Shown piece after piece: positions 31,503 to 39,491 of a stretch of 64,000 nt of DNA. The first letter of the stretch is position 1; the number at the start of each line of letters is the position of its first letter. This DNA comes from Nitrospira sp. (GTDB lineage Bacteria; Nitrospirota; Nitrospiria; Nitrospirales; Nitrospiraceae). Location: positions 2,410,396 through 2,474,395 of the forward strand of contig CP092079.1 of the NCBI GenBank assembly GCA_022226955.1, given 5' to 3'. The notes under the pieces were generated by a model. It was not told where the DNA came from, did no database searches, and worked only from the letters and a program-made list of their open reading frames with translations. The position numbers were made by a program, and so were the translations under genes.

Positions 31503-32993
31503 ATGAAACCCGTTGCCGCAATCCAAGAACCGCTTCAGCTTACCGGCGAAACGCTGCACCTCCTGGCCTGGCATATTCCCGACCTTGTGGCCTATCAACA
31601 TCGCGAAGACGAATACTGGCTCGCCCCGCTCGACGACAATTTTCCGCTCATCCGGCTCAACCCCACCGGCATCGAAATGCTGAAGTCGATGAACGGGCAC
31701 ATTACCGTCGGCGCCCTGCTCGAAAAATACGGCAACAAAATCTGTGGGCCAGACGGCCAGCCCGGCCAATGGCATCTGGAGCGCTGGGCCACCCCAAACT
31801 TCTCGCTCTGTTACTTCGGCACCGAACCGCCGGGCGGCCATCGGCATCAAGCCAAGTGGGATATCCTGCTCCAGCAGATCCGCGAAGGCTGGTCAGGGCA
31901 GGAAGGCTTCGAGGGCGAAGAACATCTGGAAGATTTTCATCATCATGAACTCACCGAAAGCGCCGAGGACGACGGCCACTTCGACTTGATCGAAACCACC
32001 GTCTCCCATCTGTTCCGTGAGCCGAACGAGGCCTTGAACGGCCTGACCTACGGACGGCTCCTGATGCGGCAACTGCGCCAGCTCGGCTGGTTTAATCCCA
32101 AACCTAAAGTCATCGTGGAGATCGGTGGCGGACTCGGCTACGTGGCGCGCGAACTGGCGAAAGAGCTGCTGCCGTTCGAGCGGCAGAGCATCCGGTACAT
32201 TTCCCTCGACATCACCAGCCCCTTCTTAAAACTTCAGACCAAGCGAGCCAAAGAGGGAGGATGGAGTGGGCTTGGGACCAGAGCCAATGCCGAAGCCCTG
32301 CCTTTCACGGACAACTCAGTCGATCTCGTGATCGACAACGAAAACATGGCCGACATGACGCCGGTCAAGCTGACGCGCAATGAGCTGCTGACCAACAAGG
32401 GCGAGACGGAGCAACATCAAGAAGCGCTCGATTGGATCAGGCGCCTCCGGCTCCCGATTGAAGCCACTCCCCCAGACGACGTCATCTTTAACCTTGGGCC
32501 AATCCGCTTTGTCGCCGAGCTCTGGCGGGTACTAAAACCGGGCGGACATGCCTTCCTCACCGAATTCGGCGTGGAAGAAGGCTGGCCGGCCTCCGTGAAA
32601 CTGCCGGGCCATACCGAATATGAAGTGCAATACAGCCACCTGCGGCAAGCAGTGCGCTGGCTGGGCTTTCAGGAACGCTACCTCTCGCTCCCGCAGTTTC
32701 TCGCGATGAAGCCGGACACGAAAGTTCTCTGCACCGGCGCGGCCTATACCATCCAGCGGTTCTGCCAGGCGATGAACAAACCCTTTACCGTCCGGGCCTA
32801 TACCGAACGCGAATTGAAGCAGACCCTCGGCGACGTGCTCCCCAAAATCCACGGCGCCCATTACCACGACGTGGTCGATCCCGCCTGGTTCGGCCTCATC
32901 GACTTCAAAGTACTGTTATTGGAAAAGCCTGGCGGCACGCCGAAAGCCCAGTTCACTGAGAACAACGGCTTTCGATGGTATTCGCAACGATAA
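31503..32993 (+). CDS. SAM-dependent methyltransferase with PqqD-like N-terminal domain
   Basis: 496 aa. Residues about 38-85 (EYWLAPLDDNFPLIRLNPTG ... LLEKYG) have the strand-turn-helix pattern of PqqD/RiPP-recognition domains, including the RLNPTG turn seen as TLNRVG in the PqqD genes near 54 kb. Residues about 200-420 hold a Rossmann methyltransferase (motif I VEIGGGLGYVA, an acidic motif ISLDIT, and LKPGGHAFLTEFG). A C-terminal ~80-residue domain follows. No precursor peptide was seen beside it. A copy of its last 100 bases lies at 36.5 kb. Confidence 0.75.
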   Translation: MKPVAAIQEPLQLTGETLHLLAWHIPDLVAYQHREDEYWLAPLDDNFPLIRLNPTGIEMLKSMNGHITVGALLEKYGNKICGPDGQPGQWHLERWATPNFSLCYFGTEPPGGHRHQAKWDILLQQIREGWSGQEGFEGEEHLEDFHHHELTESAEDDGHFDLIETTVSHLFREPNEALNGLTYGRLLMRQLRQLGWFNPKPKVIVEIGGGLGYVARELAKELLPFERQSIRYISLDITSPFLKLQTKRAKEGGWSGLGTRANAEALPFTDNSVDLVIDNENMADMTPVKLTRNELLTNKGETEQHQEALDWIRRLRLPIEATPPDDVIFNLGPIRFVAELWRVLKPGGHAFLTEFGVEEGWPASVKLPGHTEYEVQYSHLRQAVRWLGFQERYLSLPQFLAMKPDTKVLCTGAAYTIQRFCQAMNKPFTVRAYTERELKQTLGDVLPKIHGAHYHDVVDPAWFGLIDFKVLLLEKPGGTPKAQFTENNGFRWYSQR

Positions 32994-33044
32994 CGGGGTC
33001 AACGCGATCCACTCATCTGCCACAACACCCATTCCTCACTCGGC

Positions 33045-35204
33045 TCACTCTTTGGCTTTCTCTTCTGTCGCAGAAGGAGGCACAGCCGCCCGCGGCGGCA
33101 ACACGAAGTCGAGCGGCGAGTCAACGAATCGTTTGATCAGCCGTCGTATAAGCTCGAGAATATCCGATTTAGGAAAATCGTACGCGCGTAATGCGGTGAA
33201 CAACGAGAGCGCAAAGCTCACACCCAGGTTCAAGACAAACATCACACCGACCCCGGCGAGCGCATAGAGCAAGCGCCCATCCCCATACCAATCGCCCTGC
33301 AACGAGGCGATTGCCAGGCCCAAAGTCCCACTGTTGAGTGTCACATGCCGCACGTCCAATGGCGCGCCAAAAAACAGTCCAATCGCCGGCGTCATGCCGA
33401 GCATTACCCCTAGCGAGACGTTCGTTCCCCACCCTGCGATATTGCGCGACAGGCTCTCGGTCCACCGGCGCAGCCGGTCCGCTCCCAATAAACGATTTCC
33501 CAGTGCATGTTCAGCCAGCGCTTGGGGCAACCGGTGATACACCGTCCAGTTTTCGATCCAGCCGCCAGCCAAGCTCGACAACCACAGCACCACGCCGGTC
33601 AAGACGGCAAACGGCACCGTTCCGCTGTGCATGGGGTTGAGGCTGTCATAGACATGCCCGGCGGCATGCGCATCGATGATCGGCCCGCCGGTCACCACTC
33701 TCCAGCCGGCATCCAGCACATACGCTGCCAGCGCAACCACGATGACGTTGCTCACGGTCGCGGCAATCTGGGAATGGGAAATCTTGGTGATGACTTCCAC
33801 AATATCGTCCAACCGCGACGGCCCCGGCCGCTCGCGCATAATCGTGGCCAGAGTCGCCGCCGTCATGGCCGGCTGCTTCGTGGCAAGCATGAGACCGAAG
33901 GTCTGCATGAGAAGAAAGCTCACCGCATAGTTGAGGCTGTATCCAAAACCCTCGATAAAGGGCGCCAGCCCCCACCCGAGAATGGCCATCTTGTTCGCCG
34001 CGGTAAAGGCGGTCAGCACTCCACCGCCGGCAGCCGCTTTCCAGATATGCCGGTATTCCTGCAGATCGTGCGCGATATAGTGCTCGCCGGTGTTCCCGGA
34101 TCGATCCACGATCTTTCGATGCAGCATCTTGGTATTGGTTTTAACCAAGTGGCTAACGCTGCCTTCATTGACGCTCGCCTGGATCAGAATCTTGAGAAAG
34201 TCATGCACGGCTCGGGCATAGGCCGCATCGTCGCGAGCGACCATAATATCCATCGCCGCCGACATACGGATCAAACAATACTGCAGCACCTCCAAGCCAT
34301 ACACGATATCGATGCTGACACCCGCCGCTTCCAATTGACGGCGAATCCATCGGATTTCGTTCTGGCACTCCGCCACGATCTGCCGCCACTCCGCCTCGCT
34401 GGACGTCACGTCTTGCCCGTCCTGCCACCACAGCGCAATCTGTTCACTCAACTGGGCCAGCCGGTAGAAGGGGGACTCCATCACCTGAGACGGCCGCCGG
34501 CTTCGCACTCGCAATTTGTGCGACAGCCCCTGCCCTTGCACGCGAATGGCCAAGAGACGGAATCCATCCGCAAACGCTGGCATCAGCGGACAAGGCTCCT
34601 CCAAACTTCGCGGAGGCGTCAGGGCCTGCAACACCCGGGTAAACAGACGGGGCGGGATCCGTGAAAACCATTTCACTTCGATAGGACTGCGGTACTGCCG
34701 CTGTAACAAATGCGTCAGGTCCCGATCGTTCCGGATAGACGGTAAACCCTTGTTGAGCACTCGCAGAGACACTTCGGTGAGAAACCCGCGGACGGAAGGC
34801 AACCCCGCCTCACCCACCAGATCGACCGCTTCCGTTTCAAAGAGAATCCGGTTAACGGCCGCCTGCACATCCTCACGCACGGACGGCTCCTGCTCCAACA
34901 AATCCAGCAGGAGATCCCAATACACATAGGCCTCCCGCCATTGCATGCGAGCGCTGAGCACCTGCAGGCTGCGGCTGGTTCCAACTCGTGTCCAGTGGAC
35001 CAACCCAAGCCAGGCATCAAGCCGGTCGCCCAGCGATTCCGCGCTCACGAACGCCTGCAAATGGTCGGCTAATGCCACTCTGGTCGGATTGGTCAGGCTG
35101 GAAGGGCCGAAGAAAGCAAGGACCCGCTCGCGAACAGTTCCCACAGCGCCAGTAATGGCGCCTCCCGTCACAACTGTTGGCTGGTCACTCGCATCATCGC
35201 TCAC
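33045..35204 (-). CDS. SpecificRecomb-family (Gcr-like) membrane protein
   Basis: 719 aa; GTG start at 35204 overlaps the stop of the 56-aa ORF upstream (GTGA). It matches the layout of PF10136, which databases label 'site-specific recombinase' after gonococcal gcr. However, it has a large soluble helical N-terminus (1-390) and about five to seven membrane helices in the C-terminal half, with no tyrosine or serine recombinase catalytic motif. The recombinase label is therefore doubtful. Confidence 0.75.
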   Translation of the reverse strand: MSDDASDQPTVVTGGAITGAVGTVRERVLAFFGPSSLTNPTRVALADHLQAFVSAESLGDRLDAWLGLVHWTRVGTSRSLQVLSARMQWREAYVYWDLLLDLLEQEPSVREDVQAAVNRILFETEAVDLVGEAGLPSVRGFLTEVSLRVLNKGLPSIRNDRDLTHLLQRQYRSPIEVKWFSRIPPRLFTRVLQALTPPRSLEEPCPLMPAFADGFRLLAIRVQGQGLSHKLRVRSRRPSQVMESPFYRLAQLSEQIALWWQDGQDVTSSEAEWRQIVAECQNEIRWIRRQLEAAGVSIDIVYGLEVLQYCLIRMSAAMDIMVARDDAAYARAVHDFLKILIQASVNEGSVSHLVKTNTKMLHRKIVDRSGNTGEHYIAHDLQEYRHIWKAAAGGGVLTAFTAANKMAILGWGLAPFIEGFGYSLNYAVSFLLMQTFGLMLATKQPAMTAATLATIMRERPGPSRLDDIVEVITKISHSQIAATVSNVIVVALAAYVLDAGWRVVTGGPIIDAHAAGHVYDSLNPMHSGTVPFAVLTGVVLWLSSLAGGWIENWTVYHRLPQALAEHALGNRLLGADRLRRWTESLSRNIAGWGTNVSLGVMLGMTPAIGLFFGAPLDVRHVTLNSGTLGLAIASLQGDWYGDGRLLYALAGVGVMFVLNLGVSFALSLFTALRAYDFPKSDILELIRRLIKRFVDSPLDFVLPPRAAVPPSATEEKAKE

Positions 35205-35371
35205 AGATACGCCTTAGAAATAATGACATCGGAGAGAGACTGTACAAGATCCAGAAAACGAAACAACGCACTGAACGCCCAGCCTCCCGCCAGCGCATAC
35301 TGAACCGCGCGTCGATTGAACACTGCGATCAGGGTGGGAAGCAACCGAACTAAGAAGGATTCTGCTGCCAT
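35201..35371 (-). CDS. 56-aa ORF coupled to the SpecificRecomb gene
   Basis: M-A-A-E-S-F-L start at ATG 35371, 56 residues, stop TGA overlapping the GTG of the next gene by 3 nt; its start overlaps the stop of the 65-aa gene upstream. Its middle, VQYALAGGWAFSAL, recalls the N-terminal GG motif of nucleotidyltransferase-fold toxins, but the catalytic DxD part is missing. It may therefore be a stub of such a gene or a small membrane peptide. Coding status is supported mainly by the overlaps on both sides. Confidence 0.45.
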   Translation of the reverse strand: MAAESFLVRLLPTLIAVFNRRAVQYALAGGWAFSALFRFLDLVQSLSDVIISKAYL

Positions 35372-35547
35372 GCTCGCTCTTTCGCGCGCCGAATCTCACG
35401 CATCACGTTTGCCAGGGCTTCGTCCTCAGACTCATCCCGCTGCAACACAGACCGGCGCAGGGCCAACCCGAGTTCCGTCAACTCGATCGTGCGGCGAAAA
35501 TTATCCGCAATCTGCGCATCGTCGATGTGGTGAGTATGTTGTCTCAT
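35350..35547 (-). CDS. Small helical protein, possible antitoxin-like
   Basis: 65 aa from ATG 35547. Charged, helical (QIADNFRRTIELTELGLALRRSVLQRD), with a basic C-terminus (IRRAKERAW). Not recognised. Its overlap with the downstream 56-aa ORF, which has a nucleotidyltransferase-toxin-like GG motif, would fit a small accessory or antitoxin pair, but this is inference. Confidence 0.5.
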   Translation of the reverse strand: MRQHTHHIDDAQIADNFRRTIELTELGLALRRSVLQRDESEDEALANVMREIRRAKERAWQQNPS

Positions 35548-35663
35548 CGGCAAAAACCAATAGCAGCATGGATCTGCCTGAAGTGTACAAAACTCCAGGG
35601 AGCTGAGCAACCGAGGTTGCGATTCGCGACAAGAGAAACTCAGCGGCGTGCTGAAGATTCGAC

Positions 35664-35930
35664 TCAAATCGTGCGCCCAAGCCGCGCTTCCAACGTAATG
35701 AGCCTCTCCAGGCTAAACTTGCCCCATTTCCCACAGGCAAGATCGGAGACGCGCGACTGGGCAATGCCAAGCCGCTTGGCCGCTTCCGCCTAGGCGAGCT
35801 TCTGCTTCTCAATATGGAGGCGAAGGTCGCTCATCAGACTGGAGCGCATCTGGAACACCGCTGCCTCGGCCGGATCGAAACCGAGGTCAGTAAAAACACT
35901 GCCGCTCGACTTCGTCGTTTTCTTCTTCAT
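35664..35930 (-). pseudogene. XRE-type helix-turn-helix antitoxin, broken by an in-frame TAG
   Basis: Reading from ATG 35930 gives an 88-residue frame with one stop, TAG at 35792-35790 (codon 47). After it the frame goes on through AEAAKRLGIAQSRVSDLACGKW, a clear XRE helix-turn-helix, to TGA 35664. Without the stop it is the size and shape of HigA-type (COG5606) antitoxins; the expected codon is CAG (Gln of the QAEAA motif), so a single C-to-T change explains it. No toxin gene lies next to it. Confidence 0.8.
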
Positions 35931-36051
35931 GACCGAGCAGTCCAACAATTAGCCTGCAGCATTCAGCAACTAAGACTGATTCTGGTTTGCATGCGAAACA
36001 CTGTTTATTGAGAGATGCCCGCTTCTTGGGCTGAAATAGAAACGAGAAACC

Positions 36052-36366
36052 CTACGCGGTAAGCCCGAGATGTTGCTCAATGCTACAGACCCGTTGTTCC
36101 AAACGCTCGACGCGTTCTTGAATCTGGCCGTAAGAGAGCTGAATGGGCGATCGGGTTTCCTTAAACTGTTCATCCAGATACGCTCGATCATCGGCATGAC
36201 GCCGGTCGAGATGCACCTGGAACCCTTCGGCCACGAGCTGGAGTTCATGCCGGATCCCTTCGGTCAGCACACCGGTGTGTCGCTTGGCATCGGCAATATC
36301 GGCGCGAAGCGAGTCGGTAGCTGCGCCAATGATCTGCTGAATCTGAGCAAGCGATTCCTGGTCCAC
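36052..36366 (-). CDS. Coiled-coil hypothetical protein
   Basis: 104 aa from GTG 36366 (AGGGGA seven bases upstream; a TTG two codons earlier is possible). Nearly all helix, with a heptad pattern at the C-terminus (IQERVERLEQRVCSIEQHLGL) typical of small coiled-coil proteins. No known role. Confidence 0.55.
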   Translation of the reverse strand: MDQESLAQIQQIIGAATDSLRADIADAKRHTGVLTEGIRHELQLVAEGFQVHLDRRHADDRAYLDEQFKETRSPIQLSYGQIQERVERLEQRVCSIEQHLGLTA

Positions 36367-36457
36367 GGCCAATCCCCTGAAAGAGTTTCGCGAAGTCTAG
36401 GACTCAAGACTGGCGAAGTCAACGCCTCTACATTCCTATTAATACCATCGAATTCTC

Positions 36458-36561
36458 TTCGGCCTCATCGACTTCAAAGGACTGTTATTGGGAAAGCCCG
36501 GCGGCGCCCCGAAAGTCCAGTTCACCGAGGACAAAGGCTATCGGTGGTATTCGCAGCGGGA
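36458..36561 (+). pseudogene. 3'-end remnant of the methyltransferase gene
   Basis: About 104 bases match 32889-32992, the last 33 codons of the methyltransferase gene at 31503-32993, at roughly 87% identity by eye. It encodes FGLIDFKGLLLGKPGGAPK ... GYRWYSQR in the same strand. Nothing before it matches. A trace of a deleted or displaced second copy. Confidence 0.85.
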
Positions 36562-36592
36562 ACCTCGGCGAGGAGAGAGAAGAGTCTTTCCG

Positions 36593-36928
36593 CTAGGCCT
36601 CAAGATCGTCATCAACCAAGAGGTCATCCACCACATCTTCAATCACCGAGTGCAGCTCAATGCTGAACCATTGCTGAAAGGTCTTGAAGTCCCGTTTCTG
36701 CGGCCAAGCCGAGGGGTCAGTATGCCAGCCGTCCAATTCCCGTTCGAAAATTTCGGCATAGATACGCCTTAGAATCCGTAGCCCCTCTTCATCGCTTTCA
36801 AACTCGGGAATGAGATAGACCGCTTTCTCACCGTCGATATCCGGAACGAGGCCAGAATCATCAAGGCCTGCCGCCCAGTCAAGAAAAGGCTGTTTCGGGC
36901 GGACGATCAATGCAGCGCGATTCAACAT
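36593..36928 (-). CDS. Hypothetical acidic protein
   Basis: 111 aa, acidic (ends IEDVVDDLLVDDDLEA). Trp/Phe-rich middle (YAEIFERELDGWHTDPSAWPQKRDFKTFQQWF). I recall similar short conserved proteins in accessory regions but cannot name a family. The ribosome site is weak. Confidence 0.5.
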   Translation of the reverse strand: MLNRAALIVRPKQPFLDWAAGLDDSGLVPDIDGEKAVYLIPEFESDEEGLRILRRIYAEIFERELDGWHTDPSAWPQKRDFKTFQQWFSIELHSVIEDVVDDLLVDDDLEA

Positions 36929-37079
36929 AACTCAACCATTTAGCCAGATAGTCAGGATTCATCAGCCGCTGTAAACGCTGTCGTATCCGCAGCGTTCGCA
37001 AAAGGCGGTATTGCCAACCTCTCCGAGACAACAAAGAGCTCCACCCTTCCTCCCCTTGTTTTTGCGTATGGCGGGCCAA

Positions 37080-37722
37080 TCACCGTTCAAGTAAGTCCAT
37101 TGGAAAATCAGATCCTGGAGAGAGCCTACCATCTTCTTTCTCGGTACGAGTAGTAGGTTTCCACTCCAGCGCTAATCTCTGTGCCGCGGCGATTTGAGCG
37201 GGGGTCATTCTTTGTGCAAGCAAATCGCGCCGCTTCGGCGCGTAGACCGTTTCTCCATTTGCGCCCGCGAGGTTGTACCACTTGTGCGCTTGGACATAGT
37301 CTTGAATCACGCCCTCTCCCAGTTCGTACATAGTCCCAAGTTTCATTTGAGCTAGCCCATCTCCTTGATCCGCAGCCAGCCGAAACCAGGAGAAGGCGAC
37401 CTTGTAGTCCTGAGGAACCCCTCTACCAAGAAGATATAGAGTCCCCAGGCTGTTCCATGCGCTCACCTTCCCCTGTTCCGCAGCTTTCTCGAACCAATAT
37501 CTCGCCTGCTTGTAATCCTGTAGAGCACCTAATGCTTTGACGTACAACAGACCAAGACTGGGCTGCTGCCTACCCTTCTTCAGCCACCTTTTTGAACTCC
37601 TGTCCGGCAATTATGTATTCACCGCGATTATAAGCGTCAACGCCAACTTGAAAATCAGCCTCGGCGGAAACAGCGAGGCACAGGATCGACAATACGAGAG
37701 CTATCGTGAAGAGAAGAGGCAT
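37080..37722 (-). pseudogene. Sel1-repeat exported protein, split by a frameshift
   Basis: ATG 37722, with GAGGAG before it, opens a 50-residue frame with a signal peptide (MPLLFTIALVLSILCLAVSA) and the first Sel1 helix (AYNRGEYIIAGQEFKKVAEEG), ending in TAG at 37572-37570. The Sel1 repeats then continue in another frame (LGLLYVKALGALQDYKQA ... GTLYLLGRGVPQDY) to 37080. The two parts join near 37570-37580, inside GAAGAAGGGTAGGCAGCAG. Either a true frameshift mutation or a sequencing indel. Sel1 proteins are protein-protein interaction solenoids. Confidence 0.75.
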
Positions 37723-37870
37723 AGTGGACTCCTCAATAATTGTTCAAATTTATCAAAGCAAGTTCGTGACCTTACCAGGCAGTGGCATGCAGATCGCCCC
37801 CCAAACGTGCGTCAGATAATCCTACAACTCTCCCCGAATACATCAGTGAGCATGCATCGATGATGCGTTA

Positions 37871-38344
37871 TTAGTCGAGGCTCTCAATCAGCGAAGTTAA
37901 AAATTTCTTACAGAATTGTATTAGGTGATCTCCCCTGATTTGCCCTGACCAATCCGCCGTAGTTTGGTGCTTTGGGTAAGTCATAAACTTTACAACCACC
38001 TCGGCTGGTTCTGAGCTATCAGCATCAAATACCACTTTTCCATGAGCGACTGAATCTCGTAGCCGCTTAATGAGATCACCAAGGCTTACGACATTCTTTC
38101 CGGTCATCTCCCACTTGGGCCATCCCTGGGAAGACAATACAGGTAGTTTCTTCTTCTTAACTGCATCTATAGCAGATCGCTCCCATGGGAAAACTACTAG
38201 GCCCAGCAAGGACAAGATTGATTGTGTTATGACATGTACAGAATTCTTGTCGTGAGCCTCAATGATAAAATCCAAATTCGTCATAGTCCTTCGAGCAAAC
38301 TCCAGAGACTGATTCCTATCACCTATTTGTTTAAAGTTCGTCAT
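37871..38344 (-). CDS. HEPN-domain protein (pEK499_p136-like)
   Basis: 157 aa from ATG 38344. Helical protein with the HEPN active-site motif Rx4H: Arg96 to His101 in LIKRLRDSVAHGKVVF. The layout (long N-terminal helix with FARRTMTNLDFI, a hydrophobic VHVITQSILSLLGLVVFPWE stretch, then the Rx4H helix) matches the plasmid pEK499 p136 HEPN family. HEPN proteins are commonly RNases in toxin or defence systems. No antitoxin partner is adjacent. Confidence 0.7.
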   Translation of the reverse strand: MTNFKQIGDRNQSLEFARRTMTNLDFIIEAHDKNSVHVITQSILSLLGLVVFPWERSAIDAVKKKKLPVLSSQGWPKWEMTGKNVVSLGDLIKRLRDSVAHGKVVFDADSSEPAEVVVKFMTYPKHQTTADWSGQIRGDHLIQFCKKFLTSLIESLD

Positions 38345-38405
38345 CCTATTTAGCAAAGTGGTCTAGATCCTGCCCGCCTTCTCAGGTCGATTAATACCCA
38401 TTCTC

Positions 38406-38520
38406 TCAATCCCAGGCCACTGACCAAACATTCCTTTTCGCCGAGCGTTCCATGATCGTCCGAATGATGATGGCGCCGGCGGCGATGACTTCTTCGCAGC
38501 CTTTTCCAGTCCTGCCCATC
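38406..38520 (-). pseudogene. 3'-end remnant of the ppx/gppA gene
   Basis: About 110 bases align with the ppx segment near 39525-39645, in the same orientation (shared words include GCGATGACTTCTTCGC and CATTCCTT...CCGAGCG), with many substitutions. It covers the C-terminal region of Ppx only. It marks an old partial duplication or insertion scar. Confidence 0.7.
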
Positions 38521-38541
38521 GCTATTGGCCCACCTGACACG

Positions 38542-38808
38542 TCAGGCAATCTTTCTCCGGCGCATCGCCTTATCGAGATCGAATGTGGCCTGGAGATTCA
38601 TCCAGAGCTTCGCGGAAGTGCCCAGCACGCGCGCCAGATCAAGGGCGGAGTCCGCCGTAATATCACGCTTCCCTTTGATCAGCTCGTTCAGACGCGCCCG
38701 CGTCCAGCCAAGCTTCTGCGCCAGCGCAACCTGAGTCATCTTTCCGGGAACGAGAAACTCTTCGAGCAGCATCTCGCCAGGGTGAAAGGGGTTTTTAGGC
38801 AGCTTCAT
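38542..38808 (-). CDS. higA: HigA-family addiction module antitoxin (orphan)
   Basis: 88 aa; GGAGGCGTAATCTC precedes the ATG. Starts NPFHPGEMLLEEFLVP as HigA/VapI proteins do, followed by an XRE helix-turn-helix (TQVALAQKLGWTRARLNELIKGKRDIT) and LGTSAKLWMNLQATFDL. Binds its own operator and neutralises HigB. No HigB toxin is seen upstream, where HigB usually is, so it looks orphaned. Confidence 0.85.
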   Translation of the reverse strand: MKLPKNPFHPGEMLLEEFLVPGKMTQVALAQKLGWTRARLNELIKGKRDITADSALDLARVLGTSAKLWMNLQATFDLDKAMRRRKIA

Positions 38809-38872
38809 GAGATTACGCCTCCGGCCATCCCCATCATCGGTAACAATCGATGCCTACCCTGACCTGTCGCCG

Positions 38873-39103
38873 TCACGAGTTGAGCAGCGAGCGAAACTCT
38901 TCCAACGTTAGCCCCGCTTGGCGAAGCATTTCGTGAAATAGCCACTTGGGAATATCACGCTTGTGTTGATGGCTGATCCGGACTCGCAAGATCGATCCGT
39001 TAGGCAGGAACTTTCGTCAGGTTTCGTGCTTTTCCGACCGGAGATGTTCGAACCCTGCGCGTTTGAGGGCAACCCTGAAATCGTTATACGTGAACGAGGC
39101 CAT
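38873..39103 (-). pseudogene. hicA: HicA toxin, broken by an in-frame TGA
   Basis: 76-residue frame from ATG 39103 with one stop, TGA at 39019-39017 (codon 29), right where HicA proteins have Trp after HET (ETWRKF). After it the frame continues (KFLPNGSILRVRISHQHKRDIP). The typical HicA features FRVALKRAGFEHLRSEKHET and the later His are seen. A TGG-to-TGA change would explain it, leaving HicB without a toxin. Overlaps hicB by about 20 nt. Confidence 0.8.
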
Positions 39104-39425
39104 GCTTGATCTCGATCAGCGTCCGTAATTCCCAATCGGTCTTACAAGCGGCGATGGCCTCGATATACGGTAAATGGTGGGCGCTGTTAGGACTCGCAGC
39201 ATATCGATCGCGGTCTTGGAGATACTCCTTCGCGTAATCCCGAATGGCTTCGACCAGATCTTCCAGCGCAGCATCGGCTGTCGGAAGTTCCGTCACAAGG
39301 TCAAGCTCAGGACACTTGGCACAGTAGTGGCCGTTATCCTTTGCAAGCAGAACCGTCAAAAGAGACTCCGCTATCATAATCCTTGGCTCTTTGGCTCGGC
39401 GACGGGACACCTTTGAAGTAGCCAT
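39084..39425 (-). CDS. hicB: HicB-like antitoxin
   Basis: 113 aa from ATG 39425 (GGAGGAGTTATC upstream). Partial RNase-H-like HicB fold: LLTVLLAKDNGHYCAKCPELDLVTELPTADAALEDLVEAIRDYAKEYLQDRD. The usual C-terminal DNA-binding part is replaced by YIEAIAACKTDWELRTLIEIKH. It lies upstream of hicA and overlaps it, so one operon. With hicA broken, this gene is probably an orphan. Confidence 0.85.
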   Translation of the reverse strand: MATSKVSRRRAKEPRIMIAESLLTVLLAKDNGHYCAKCPELDLVTELPTADAALEDLVEAIRDYAKEYLQDRDRYAASPNSAHHLPYIEAIAACKTDWELRTLIEIKHGLVHV

Positions 39426-39491
39426 GATAACTCCTCCCACTGAGCGATATTGTAGTCAAACACCCGTGGACGAGCAACTCTACCCCCTTGT

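Noticed and set aside
33507-34664. A 385-codon + frame opposite the SpecificRecomb-family gene
   Set aside because: Antisense shadow; the minus product has a coherent membrane-protein pattern.
33045-35204. Literal reading as a site-specific recombinase
   Set aside because: No catalytic Tyr/Ser recombinase motif, many membrane helices; the label is a historic database name.
36879-37079. 66-codon minus frame between the 111-aa gene and the Sel1 gene
   Set aside because: TTG start without ribosome site, overlaps the 111-aa gene, basic low-information product.
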